The notes beneath the pieces were generated by a model, which was given only the letters and a program-made list of their open reading frames with translations, ran no database searches and had not been told where the DNA came from. From assembly GCA_900546645.1 (NCBI GenBank), contig URDR01000036.1, positions 1 through 29,653 of the forward strand: a DNA stretch of 29,653 nt, in the 5' to 3' direction. How positions within the stretch are numbered: the stretch's first letter is position 1; every line of letters begins with the position of its first letter. Positions 6,146 through 15,300 of this stretch are shown here, in pieces. The stretch comes from an uncultured Bacteroides sp. (GTDB taxonomy: Bacteria; Bacteroidota; Bacteroidia; Bacteroidales; Bacteroidaceae). The position numbers were made by a program, and so were the translations under genes.

Positions 6146-8989
6146 TTAGAAACTGATTTTAATTCCGGCATTAACCCGCACACCGTAATATTCCACCTGC
6201 ATGGTACGGTCTTTCGTGCCGCAGTAATAGCGTAAAGGCTGGTTCAGCAAGTTGGTAGCTTCAGCATAGACTGTAGTTTGAAAGCGTTTTCCCCATGTAT
6301 AGCTGGCGTTAAGGTCCATATAACTCACGCTGTCATAGTAGCGGTCTAATAATGCATTGGCTCCCATTTCATCGATGAACGCTGAAGCAAAGTTATAAGA
6401 TAATCGGACATTCAAGCCCTTTTTTTCGTAATAAAGTGAAGCATTGGCGGTGTGTTCCGGTGACCCGGTCATTTTAACCTCTTCACCATCGGTTATCTGT
6501 CGGTGTTCAAACTGATAATTTTGGGTCTTTCCGTGGGTATAAGTATAAGTTCCATAGAATCCTACTGCTTTCAGTGCCGGGGCAATGAAGCCGAAGTCGC
6601 GCTGGTAGGCCACTTCTACACCGATGAGGTTGGCATCGTAGGCATTGATAGGACGGCTGATTTCATATTTTACTGGTTCACCGTCTTCATTCAGAAGTCC
6701 GTCTGGGATGTTGGGGTCGGAAGTGGCGCGCCACACTTCATCTACAATCACATCGTTGACGCGCTTATAGAAAATTCCGAGGCTCACCAGACCTACACTT
6801 TTGAAGTAATATTCTCCGCTGAGGTCAAAGTTATGAGCCGTGGTAGGCTTTAAGTTGGCATTTCCTATTTTAGCTTCTTCTTCTGCGATGTTATAATTGA
6901 TGCTGGGTACCAAGGCTGAATACTTCGGACGTGAAAGTGTCTGTGTGTATGAAGTGCGTAATTTCAAATCATCGTTTACATTATACTTCAACAGTAAGCT
7001 GGGCAGCCAGTTGGTATAGTGGTGTTTGTGTTCGCCGGTAGGTTCCAGTCGGCCTTGTTCGTCTTCCAGATTATCTACAATCCAGTTTACCCCGCTGTAT
7101 TTCAGGTCGGTTCGTTCCATGCGTAGCCCTACTACTGCATCCAGTTTTTGTCCCAGACGTTGGTCGAAGCGCAGATAAGCACTGGTTACTTGCTCTTGGG
7201 CGGAATAATTTCCGGCTGATTCCTCAAGCATTTGAACTCCCTCCATACCGGCAAAGGTCATGTCTCCGATATACGATTTACTGATGAAGGACGTTCCGTT
7301 CAGGTAATTGTCTCCCGGCATGAATCCTTTTCTGATTTGGCTGCTGAGGTTGTCTTGCCATTCGTTTTCAGCAACCTCTTCGTATGCATCGGAGTAACTA
7401 TAGCAGATGGTTTCGCGCTCTTTATCTTTATTGGTGTATTTGGCTCCGAATTTAAGTGTGTTCCCGAAGAGTCCTTGAGTAAGAGGAAGTTCAAAGTTCA
7501 GGCGGAATTTCCATTCATTTTCCTTGATTTCCTGATTGCTGTTGGTCAGTTCATCGATGCCCCAGTTATACTGGCTTAAATCACCTAACCCTTTGCTCGG
7601 ATAAGGCTGACGTGATGTCTTGTCCAGAAAGGTAAAATCGCTGAAGAAATCTTTGTTTTTCTTTCCTTTCATGGCTACTCCAAAATAACGCTCGTTGGGG
7701 CGTTCTTCGGTGGCGCGTGAGTAAGAAGCTGCCCAATCCATTGTCAGCTTGCCTAACTGATGCTTGCCGTCTAAGGTGAAGTCCATGGTCTGCTGTAATT
7801 CCAGACGCGCATCCTTGTTGTCTCCCGAACCTGCTTTGGTTTGTAAGATGATGCTTTGGTCGGCAGGCTCGTCATTCAGTTTCTTGAAAGTCATGCGGTA
7901 GCGGTTTTCCCAGTCGCTTCGTCTGTTATAGATTCCTTTAAACGAAATGCTGTGGTTGGCATTAAACTTGTAGTCGGTAGCTAATGAATAACTCTGGCGT
8001 TCGCGTGTAACATAATACTGGCGAATTTCTGCTTTATCCAAGTAAACTTGTCCGTCATCATCCACATCGTATTCAAATTCGGTATTGTCTGATCCGCCCG
8101 GTGCATATTGATAAGAAGCCGATAGCATCACTCCCAGTTTATCTTTAAAATAACGGTCTCCGTAGGTGAATCCTAAATTCCACAATGGCTTTTCACTGAT
8201 CCAGTTATATCCACTTCCGGCAGTAGCATTGATTACGCGCTGGTAAGGAGTGTTTTTAGTAATTAAATTGATGGCGCCTCCAATGGCATCTCCGTCCATA
8301 TCCGAGGTAACGACTTTATTTACTTCAATGGTCTGTACCATATCAGCCGGTATTAAGTCGAGCTGTACGTTACGTGTGTCGCCTTCAGCCGAAGGAACAC
8401 GGTTACCGTTTACTGTAACCGAAGTTAAGTCTGCACTGGTACCGCGCACTTGTCCGAAACGGGCTTCTCCTTGGTCATACTGTACATTAATACCATTGAT
8501 TCGCTTCAGGGCATCACCGATATTGGAATCAGGAAATTTACCAACTTGGTCGGCTGAAACTACATTGGTAATACCCATGCCGTTTTTTTGCATGTTTAAT
8601 GCACGTCGCTGTCCTTGGAAGGCACCGCCTACTACTACCTCTTGCAACTCCACTCCTTCAGTCATCACGACATCCTTTTCTAAGGTTTTTCCTTTAGGGA
8701 TTTTGATTTCCATCTCTATGGGAGAATAGCCTACATAACTGACTTTTACGGTATAGGTTCCAGGGTCAAGATTGGCAAACGTGTAAAATCCGTTGATGTC
8801 GCTGGTTACTCCGGTGTGTAGCTTTTCAATGTAAATAGATGCACCGGGGAGGGTTTGCTTGGAAGTATCCACGATACGCCCGCAGAGAGTTCCTTGTGTT
8901 GTCGGACTGAGACTTTCGTCTGCCCATGCGTAATTGTTTCCTGCCGCTATCATGCTAAAGAGTAAAGCGGTTTTTACAATTCTTTTCAT
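6146..8989 (-). CDS. TonB-dependent outer-membrane receptor with carboxypeptidase-regulatory-like domain
   Basis: A 947-residue outer-membrane transporter. A signal peptide (to about residue 23) is followed by a CarboxypepD_reg-like domain at about 34-112 (GTLCGRIVD to VSYVGYSP), a plug domain with FPDSNIGDALKRI, NGNRVPSAEGD, LIPADMVQTIEVNK and GDAIGGAINLITK, then a long beta-barrel ending in aromatic NAGIKISF. The plug motifs are those of the Xanthomonas/Caulobacter-type TonB receptors rather than SusC. No SusD lipoprotein is adjacent, so this is not a standard glycan locus. The frame opens at 9022, but the ATG at 8989 places the signal peptide at the N-terminus. The downstream phosphatase suggests a phosphorylated ligand. 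That is inference. Confidence 0.9.
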   Translation of the reverse strand: MKRIVKTALLFSMIAAGNNYAWADESLSPTTQGTLCGRIVDTSKQTLPGASIYIEKLHTGVTSDINGFYTFANLDPGTYTVKVSYVGYSPIEMEIKIPKGKTLEKDVVMTEGVELQEVVVGGAFQGQRRALNMQKNGMGITNVVSADQVGKFPDSNIGDALKRINGINVQYDQGEARFGQVRGTSADLTSVTVNGNRVPSAEGDTRNVQLDLIPADMVQTIEVNKVVTSDMDGDAIGGAINLITKNTPYQRVINATAGSGYNWISEKPLWNLGFTYGDRYFKDKLGVMLSASYQYAPGGSDNTEFEYDVDDDGQVYLDKAEIRQYYVTRERQSYSLATDYKFNANHSISFKGIYNRRSDWENRYRMTFKKLNDEPADQSIILQTKAGSGDNKDARLELQQTMDFTLDGKHQLGKLTMDWAASYSRATEERPNERYFGVAMKGKKNKDFFSDFTFLDKTSRQPYPSKGLGDLSQYNWGIDELTNSNQEIKENEWKFRLNFELPLTQGLFGNTLKFGAKYTNKDKERETICYSYSDAYEEVAENEWQDNLSSQIRKGFMPGDNYLNGTSFISKSYIGDMTFAGMEGVQMLEESAGNYSAQEQVTSAYLRFDQRLGQKLDAVVGLRMERTDLKYSGVNWIVDNLEDEQGRLEPTGEHKHHYTNWLPSLLLKYNVNDDLKLRTSYTQTLSRPKYSALVPSINYNIAEEEAKIGNANLKPTTAHNFDLSGEYYFKSVGLVSLGIFYKRVNDVIVDEVWRATSDPNIPDGLLNEDGEPVKYEISRPINAYDANLIGVEVAYQRDFGFIAPALKAVGFYGTYTYTHGKTQNYQFEHRQITDGEEVKMTGSPEHTANASLYYEKKGLNVRLSYNFASAFIDEMGANALLDRYYDSVSYMDLNASYTWGKRFQTTVYAEATNLLNQPLRYYCGTKDRTMQVEYYGVRVNAGIKISF

Positions 8990-9037
8990 ACCTTTGTTCT
9001 TTTTGTTTTTAATCGCTGTCAAGTGTTAATATTTGCT

Positions 9038-9046
9038 GCAAAATTA
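9038..9046 (-). promoter_or_regulatory. -7 box for the TonB receptor/phosphatase operon
   Basis: The minus strand reads TAATTTTGC, an exact TAnnTTTGC match, 48 bases before the start codon at 8989. A second match (TATCTTTG, minus, 9178-9185) would give a leader of about 190 bases. The 9023-9343 gap between the divergent operons otherwise holds only AT-rich sequence and the lut promoter. Confidence 0.5.
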
Positions 9047-9268
9047 CGGGGAGTGAATGACGTGATGTTTGCAAGAGGTTGAAGAAATAGTAACGTCTGT
9101 GTGACAATGTGGTTACAATATAGCGGTTGGCTGTTTCTGCCTGTAAATAGTCTTGAATTGTGTGTCTTATTTCTAACCAAAGATAAAATAATGTGATAAA
9201 ATGTAAATAGGTAAGGTTTAAACGCATAAAAATAATAGGTCTTCTTCGTTTTTGTCAATAATAAAATT

Positions 9269-9277
9269 TACTTTTGC
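9269..9277 (+). promoter_or_regulatory. -7 box for the lutABC operon
   Basis: TACTTTTGC matches TAnnTTTGC exactly and lies 66 bases before the lutA start. A TTTG at 9251-9254 is only 14 bases upstream, so the -33 element is doubtful. No regulator-binding palindrome was recognised. Confidence 0.5.
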
Positions 9278-9343
9278 TGCCTGAGATGGCATAAATAAAC
9301 TATGTGATTTTAATAGGGCCATTACATTTAAAAAAATTACTTT

Positions 9344-10084
9344 ATGAAAGTAGGATTATTTATTCCCTGCTATATTAATGCCGTGTATCCGCAGGTAGGA
9401 GTCGCTTCGTATAAACTGCTTAAGAGTTTGGGGGTGGATGTGGATTATCCGCTTGATCAGACGTGTTGCGGGCAGCCGATGGCAAATGCAGGATTTGAAA
9501 AGGAGTCTGTAGAGTTGGCAAAGCGCTTTGACCGTTTATTTGAACAATACGATTATATCGTAGGTCCTTCAGCGAGTTGTGTTGTGTTTGTACGCGATAA
9601 TTACGGGCATTTGCTGGCGGGCGAAAAGCACCGATGCCATAGTGAAGGCAAAATATATGATATTTGTGAATTTATACACGATGTGGTAAAGCCAACTTCC
9701 TTGGAGGCTTCGTTTCCTCATAAAGTCAGTATTCAAAACAGTTGTCACGGGGTACGGCTGCTGCATCTTTCTTCCCCGAGTGAACTGAATGTACCTTATT
9801 ATAATAAGTTGCGCAATTTGCTGTCTTTAGTAAAGGACATAGAAATTGTTGAGCCGGAACGTCCGGATGAATGTTGCGGATTTGGTGGTATGTTTGCTGT
9901 GGAAGAGGTAGCTGTGTCTGGACAGATGGGACACGATAAGGTGAAACGCCATCTGGCAACCGGGGCTGAATATATTGCCGGGGCAGACAGCTCGTGTCTG
10001 ATGCATCAAAGTGGAATCATTGCACGCGAAAAATACCCCATAAAGACCATTCATGTTGTTGAAATATTAGCTTCTGGTTTATGA
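9344..10084 (+). CDS. lutA: LutA-type iron-sulfur protein of L-lactate oxidation
   Basis: A 246-residue cytoplasmic protein with the two CCG-type cysteine-rich domains of LutA/YkgE: QTCCGQPMAN and GPSASCVV in the first half, NSCHGVR, DECCGFGGMF and SSCLMHQSG in the second. These bind iron-sulfur cofactors. LutA, LutB and LutC together oxidise L-lactate to pyruvate and pass electrons onward, replacing a flavin lactate dehydrogenase. Its stop overlaps the start of lutB as ATGA, giving a tightly coupled operon. The length is normal for the family. A heterodisulfide-reductase-like glycolate subunit is the main alternative, but the LutB and LutC partners settle the call. Confidence 0.9.
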   Translation: MKVGLFIPCYINAVYPQVGVASYKLLKSLGVDVDYPLDQTCCGQPMANAGFEKESVELAKRFDRLFEQYDYIVGPSASCVVFVRDNYGHLLAGEKHRCHSEGKIYDICEFIHDVVKPTSLEASFPHKVSIQNSCHGVRLLHLSSPSELNVPYYNKLRNLLSLVKDIEIVEPERPDECCGFGGMFAVEEVAVSGQMGHDKVKRHLATGAEYIAGADSSCLMHQSGIIAREKYPIKTIHVVEILASGL

Positions 10085-11448
10085 GTACAAAGCATTCAAA
10101 AGCAGCTGGCCGTTTTTTAGAGAATACAGAAATGGCAGCATGGCATGATGAAACCTTATGGATGGTTCGTGCCAAAAGAGATAAAATGAGTAAAGAGCTT
10201 CCGGAGTGGGAGCATCTGCGTGAGTTGGCTTGTGCTACGAAGTTATATTCAAATAGTTATCTGGATCAGTTATTGGTGGAGTTTGAGAAAAATGCACAAG
10301 CGAATGGAGCTCAGGTGCATTGGGCTAAAGATGCGGAAGAGTACTGTTCGATTGTTTATGAAATACTTCATCAGCATACTGTAAAGCGTTTTATAAAGAG
10401 CAAGTCTATGCTTGCTGAAGAGTGCGGGCTGAATGCTTATCTGGAGGGGAAAGGCATCGATGTGGTAGAAAGTGACTTAGGAGAACGTATTCTTCAACTG
10501 ATGCATCAGCGTCCCAGCCATATCGTTCTTCCTGCTATCCATGTAAAGAAAGAAGCAATCGGGGCTTTGTTTGTAAAAGAAATGGGAACGGAACCCGGAA
10601 ATAACGACCAGACTTATCTGACTCATGCAGCAAGAAAGAACCTTCGCCATAAATTTATCGAGGCTGAGGCTGCCATGACGGGAGCGAATTTTGCAGTAGC
10701 TTCTACGGGTGAGTGCGTGGTATGTACAAATGAAGGAAATGCAGATATGGGGACTTCTTTGCCTAAGTTGCAGATTACGGCTTTTGGTATGGAGAAAATA
10801 GTACCAGACCGGGCTGCCTTGGGAGTTTTTACCCGTTTGTTGGCGCGTTCGGGAACCGGACAGCCGATTACTACTTATACTTCGCATTACCGCAAACCGC
10901 GGAAGGGAGGAGAACTTCATATTATTATAGTGGATAACGGACGGAGTAAAATTTTGAATGATCCAGAGCATATAAAGGCACTGAACTGCATCCGTTGTGG
11001 GGCATGTATGAATACGTGTCCGGTGTATCGTCGCAGCGGAGGATATTCTTATACTTATTTCATACCAGGTCCTATTGGCATTAACTTAGGTATGCTGAAA
11101 AATCCGCAGCGCTATCATGATAATGTGTCGGCCTGTTCGCTTTGTCATTCTTGCCAAAATGTTTGTCCGGTAAAGGTTGATTTGGCTGATCAGATTTATC
11201 GTTGGCGCCAGAAACTGGACGGATTGGGTGTTGCCAGTTCATCGAAGAAACTGATGTCAGGAGGAATGCAAATGCTGATGGAACGTCCAGGGGTGTTTAA
11301 CATGGCTCTTAAGGCGGCTCCTATAGCGAATAAACTTCCTCACTGGATGACTTATAATGGTTTGAATGCTTGGGGAAAGCAGCATGAAATACCCCTGTTT
11401 GCAAAAGAGAGTTTTAATGAAATGTGGAAGAAGAATAAAGTAAAGTGA
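10081..11448 (+). CDS. lutB: LutB-type iron-sulfur electron-transfer protein
   Basis: This 455-residue protein combines an N-terminal LUD domain (about residues 60-290, including TGANFAVASTGECV and the lactate-utilisation fold) with a two-cluster ferredoxin domain. The [4Fe-4S] cysteines are C303, C306, C309, C313 (CIRCGACMNTCPVY) and C352, C355, C358, C362 (CSLCHSCQNVCPVK). A helical C-terminal tail with the DUF3390-like pattern (GVFNMALKAAP) follows. It transfers electrons from lactate oxidation within the LutABC complex. It overlaps lutA by 4 bases, and its TGA shares a base with the lutC ATG, so all three are translated together. No defects were seen. Confidence 0.92.
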   Translation: MSTKHSKAAGRFLENTEMAAWHDETLWMVRAKRDKMSKELPEWEHLRELACATKLYSNSYLDQLLVEFEKNAQANGAQVHWAKDAEEYCSIVYEILHQHTVKRFIKSKSMLAEECGLNAYLEGKGIDVVESDLGERILQLMHQRPSHIVLPAIHVKKEAIGALFVKEMGTEPGNNDQTYLTHAARKNLRHKFIEAEAAMTGANFAVASTGECVVCTNEGNADMGTSLPKLQITAFGMEKIVPDRAALGVFTRLLARSGTGQPITTYTSHYRKPRKGGELHIIIVDNGRSKILNDPEHIKALNCIRCGACMNTCPVYRRSGGYSYTYFIPGPIGINLGMLKNPQRYHDNVSACSLCHSCQNVCPVKVDLADQIYRWRQKLDGLGVASSSKKLMSGGMQMLMERPGVFNMALKAAPIANKLPHWMTYNGLNAWGKQHEIPLFAKESFNEMWKKNKVK

Positions 11449-12056
11449 TGAGCAGCAGAGAAGATATTTTACAAAGCATTCGCAGCAATACGCAGATGCG
11501 TTATGAAAAACCGGATTATACGTCACTCGAAGTTGAGGCTGTGACTTATAGCAATTTGGTTGAGCATTTCTCCGAGATGGTTAATATGGTGGGAGGAAAG
11601 GCTTTCCTTTTGGGAGATTTGAAAATAGACGATGTTGTTACTCGTCGGTACTCGCCCCGAAGAGTGGCTTCTACTATGACAGAAGTAGAAGTGGGAGGGG
11701 TGATGCAGAAATTAAATTGTGTCACATTTAATCCGGATGAGGTGGCTTCTACTGCCGAACTGGATGGAACGGATGTTGCTATTGTAAAAGGATGTATCGG
11801 CGTATGCGAAAACGGAGCTGTATGGATTCAGCAGGACTTGGAGCAGCGTGCTATTTATTTTATGGCTGAAGCATTGGTTATTTTGCTGGATCACCGTGAT
11901 TTGGTGAATAATATGCATGAGGCATATAAGCGCATTGATACCGGTGAGTATGGTTACGGTATATTTATTTCCGGTCCTTCGAAAACGGCAGACATCGAGC
12001 AGGCATTGGTTTTGGGTGCACATGGAGCGTGCGATGTGATGGTGCTGATCATTTAG
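11448..12056 (+). CDS. lutC: LutC-type LUD-domain protein of L-lactate oxidation
   Basis: The protein has 202 residues and is a single LUD domain: MSSREDILQSIRSN at the N-terminus, GCIGVCENGAVW in the middle and GYGIFISGPSKTADIEQALV near the end, followed by LGAHGACDVMVLII. It is the third subunit of the L-lactate oxidation complex. The frame can be read from a GTG at 11445, but the ATG at 11448 is favoured because it forms the usual TGATG junction with the lutB stop. No transporter for lactate is encoded alongside. The operon ends here; 266 bp separate it from ileS. Confidence 0.9.
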   Translation: MSSREDILQSIRSNTQMRYEKPDYTSLEVEAVTYSNLVEHFSEMVNMVGGKAFLLGDLKIDDVVTRRYSPRRVASTMTEVEVGGVMQKLNCVTFNPDEVASTAELDGTDVAIVKGCIGVCENGAVWIQQDLEQRAIYFMAEALVILLDHRDLVNNMHEAYKRIDTGEYGYGIFISGPSKTADIEQALVLGAHGACDVMVLII

Positions 12057-12102
12057 CCCTAAATGTTTCTCATAATGTATCGGATGTATCGCGCCGATAG
12101 TC

Positions 12103-12202
12103 AGGCTTAATTCTATATAACGGTCGAGGCGAGTCGTATATAACAACCAAGGTGGGTTTCGGTAAGACTGGCTTCGGTCGTCCGTATGGTTATTTTAAGC
12201 CT
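12103..12202 (+). other. Inverted-repeat region between lutC and ileS
   Basis: AGGCTTAA (12103-12110) and TTAAGCCT (12195-12202) are perfect complements enclosing about 84 bases; just inside them ATAAC (12117-12121) can pair with GTTAT (12189-12193). A smaller hairpin, TATCGG/CCGATA, lies at 12078-12099. The enclosed part has a GGC-TTCG-GTC mini-hairpin. It could be a structured 3' end of the lut transcript or a small RNA; no T-run follows. Confidence 0.35.
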
Positions 12203-12252
12203 TGTTAATGAGAATCCTATGCTAAATGTTTTACTGTTATGTATTTTTCTTG

Positions 12253-12261
12253 TAAATTTGC
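12253..12261 (+). promoter_or_regulatory. -7 box for the ileS operon
   Basis: TAAATTTGC fits TAnnTTTGC exactly, 61 bases before the ileS ATG. The implied leader is about 55 bases, with no T-box-like structure seen. Confidence 0.55.
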
Positions 12262-12322
12262 ACCCTAAATTTGGGAATCTTGTTTCCCTTTGGTAAGAAA
12301 GATAAAAAACCAGATAAACACT

Positions 12323-15300
12323 ATGAGTAAGAAATTTACTGAATATTCACAGCTCAACCTTTCGGAAGTAAATAAGGAGGTGCTAAAGAAATGGGATGAA
12401 AACGATGTTTTCAACCGCAGTATGACAGAACGTGAAGGGCATCCTTCATTTGTGTTTTATGAAGGACCTCCTTCAGCAAATGGTATGCCGGGTATTCACC
12501 ACGTAATGGCTCGTACAATTAAGGATACATTCTGCCGTTTCAAAACCATGAAAGGTTTCCAGGTAAAGCGTAAGGCTGGTTGGGATACACATGGATTGCC
12601 GGTGGAACTGGGCGTCGAAAAGGCTCTGGGTATTACAAAAGAGGATATTGGTAAGAATATTTCAGTGGCAGAGTATAACAAACACTGTCGTACGGATGTA
12701 ATGAAGTTTACTAAGGAGTGGACCGACCTTACTCATAAGATGGGCTATTGGGTTGACTTGGAGAACCCGTACATCACCTACGATAACCGTTACATTGAAA
12801 CATTGTGGTGGCTGTTAAAACAGCTTTATAATAAAGGCTTGCTTTATAAGGGATATACTATCCAACCGTATTCTCCGGCTGCCGGAACCGGACTGAGCTC
12901 GCATGAGTTGAACCAGCCGGGATGCTATCGCGATGTAAAAGACTTGACCGTAGTGGGGCAGTTCAAGATGAAAAACCCGAAGCCGGAAATGACTCAGTGG
13001 GGTACTCCTTACTTTATCGCATGGACTACTACTCCTTGGACTTTACCTTCGAATACAGCATTATGTGTCGGTCCGAAGATTGACTATGTAGCAGTGCAGA
13101 CTTATAACGGTTATACCGGTGAGAAGATGACTGTGGTACTGGCTAAGCCTTTGCTGTATACACACTTTAATAAGAAGGCGGAAGAGCTGGCTTTGGAAGA
13201 TTATAAACCGGGCGATAAGCTGATTCCTTTTAAAGTGGTAGGCGAATATAAAGGTACTGACCTGGAAGGTATGGAATACGAACAGCTGATTCCTTGGGTG
13301 AAACCGGTGGAAGTAACTGAAGACGGGGCTTGGAAAGAAGCTTCGGCAAAAGCTTTCCGTGTTATTTTAGGCGACTATGTTACAACAGAGGATGGTACTG
13401 GTATCGTTCATATTGCTCCTACATTTGGTGCAGACGATGCTTTCGTGGCTCGTGCTGCCGGAATTCCTTCGCTGTTTATGATTAACAAGAAGGGTGAAAC
13501 GCGTCCGATGGTTGACTTGACCGGTAAGTTCTATTTGATGAGCGAGCTGGATGAGAACTTTGTTAAGGAATGTGTGGATGTTGAGAAGTATAAAGAATAT
13601 GAAGGTCGCTGGGTGAAGAATGCTTATGATCCTCAGTTTACCGTAGATGGAAAATATGATGAAAAAGCAGCTTCTTCTGCCGAGTCTTTGGATGTGTACA
13701 TCTGCATGATGCTGAAGCAGGGTAATCAGGCATTCAAGATGGAAAAACATGTACATAACTATCCACATTGTTGGCGTACTGATAAGCCGGTGCTTTATTA
13801 TCCGCTGGATAGCTGGTTTATACGTTCTACTGCAGCTAAGGAACGTATGATGGAACTCAATAAGACCATTAACTGGAAACCGGAATCAACGGGTACAGGA
13901 CGTTTCGGCAAGTGGCTTGAAAATTTGAATGACTGGAACCTGAGCCGTTCGCGTTACTGGGGAACTCCGCTTCCTATATGGCGAAGCGAGGAAGGAGAAG
14001 AACTGTGTATCGGTTCGGTTGAGGAACTGTATAATGAAATCGAAAAGTCGGTTGAGGCTGGCTTCATGACCGAAAATCCGTATAAGAAACTGGGCTTTGT
14101 TCCGGGTACTTATGATAAGGAGAATTACGAAAAGATAGATTTGCACCGTCCGTATGTTGACGATATTGTCTTGGTTTCTGCAACCGGAAAACCGATGAAA
14201 CGTGAAACCGACTTGATTGATGTTTGGTTTGACTCAGGTGCAATGCCTTATGCTCAGCTTCATTATCCGTTTGAAAACAAGGAAATCGTAGATAACCGCT
14301 CATATTATCCTGCCGATTTTATTGCTGAGGGGGTTGACCAGACTCGCGGATGGTTCTTTACGCTTCATGCTATTGCTACGATGGTGTTTGATAGTGTTGC
14401 ATACAAGAATGTTATTTCCAATGGCTTGGTGCTTGATAAGAATGGAAACAAGATGTCAAAACGCTTGGGCAATGCAGTCGATCCGTTTGAAACTATTGAG
14501 AAATTCGGTTCAGACCCCTTACGCTGGTATATGATTACCAATTCATCTCCATGGGATAACTTGAAGTTTGATAAAGAAGGAGTGGATGAAGTGCGCCGTA
14601 AATTCTTCGGTACTTTATATAATACCTATTCATTCTTTGCGTTATATGCCAATGTAGATGGATTTACTTATGCAGAGGCAGATGTGCCGGTTGAGGAACG
14701 TCCGGAAATTGACCGTTGGATTTTGTCTCTATTGAACTCTTTGATTAAGGATGTAGATGCTTGTTATGCAGACTATGAGCCAACTAAGGCTGGACGTCTG
14801 ATTACTGATTTTGTAAACGATAACTTGAGTAACTGGTACGTACGTCTGAACCGTAAACGTTTCTGGGGTAGTGCGATGTCGGCTGATAAACTATCGGCTT
14901 ATCAGACTCTTTATACTTGTTTGGAAACAGTTGCTAAACTGATGGCTCCGATTGCTCCGTTCTATGCAGACCGTCTGTATATGGACTTGATAGCCGTTAC
15001 AGATCGTGACAATGTAGTTTCTGTTCACTTGGCGAACTTCCCGGCAGCAAATGAAGCTTTGATTAATAAAGAGCTGGAAGCGCGTATGCATATGGCACAA
15101 GATGTTACTTCAATGGTATTGGCTTTGCGTCGTAAAGTGAATATCAAAGTACGTCAGCCACTGCAGTGCATCATGGTTCCGGTAGTTGATGAAGAACAGA
15201 AACAGCATATCGAGGCAGTGAAAGACCTCATCATGAGCGAAGTAAATGTAAAGGAAATTCGCTTCGCTGAAAGTGGTGAACTGGTTAAAAAGGTGAAATG

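Noticed and set aside
8250..8729. A 159-codon plus-strand frame inside the TonB receptor gene
   Set aside because: It overlaps the conserved plug domain on the other strand and shows no motif.
9009..9258. Two minus-strand frames of 72-79 codons in the TonB/lut gap
   Set aside because: They overlap the promoter region, look like AT-rich random translation, and have no supporting start signals.
12262..12322. T-box or other riboswitch before ileS
   Set aside because: The leader is only about 55 bases and has no T-box bulge or specifier helix.
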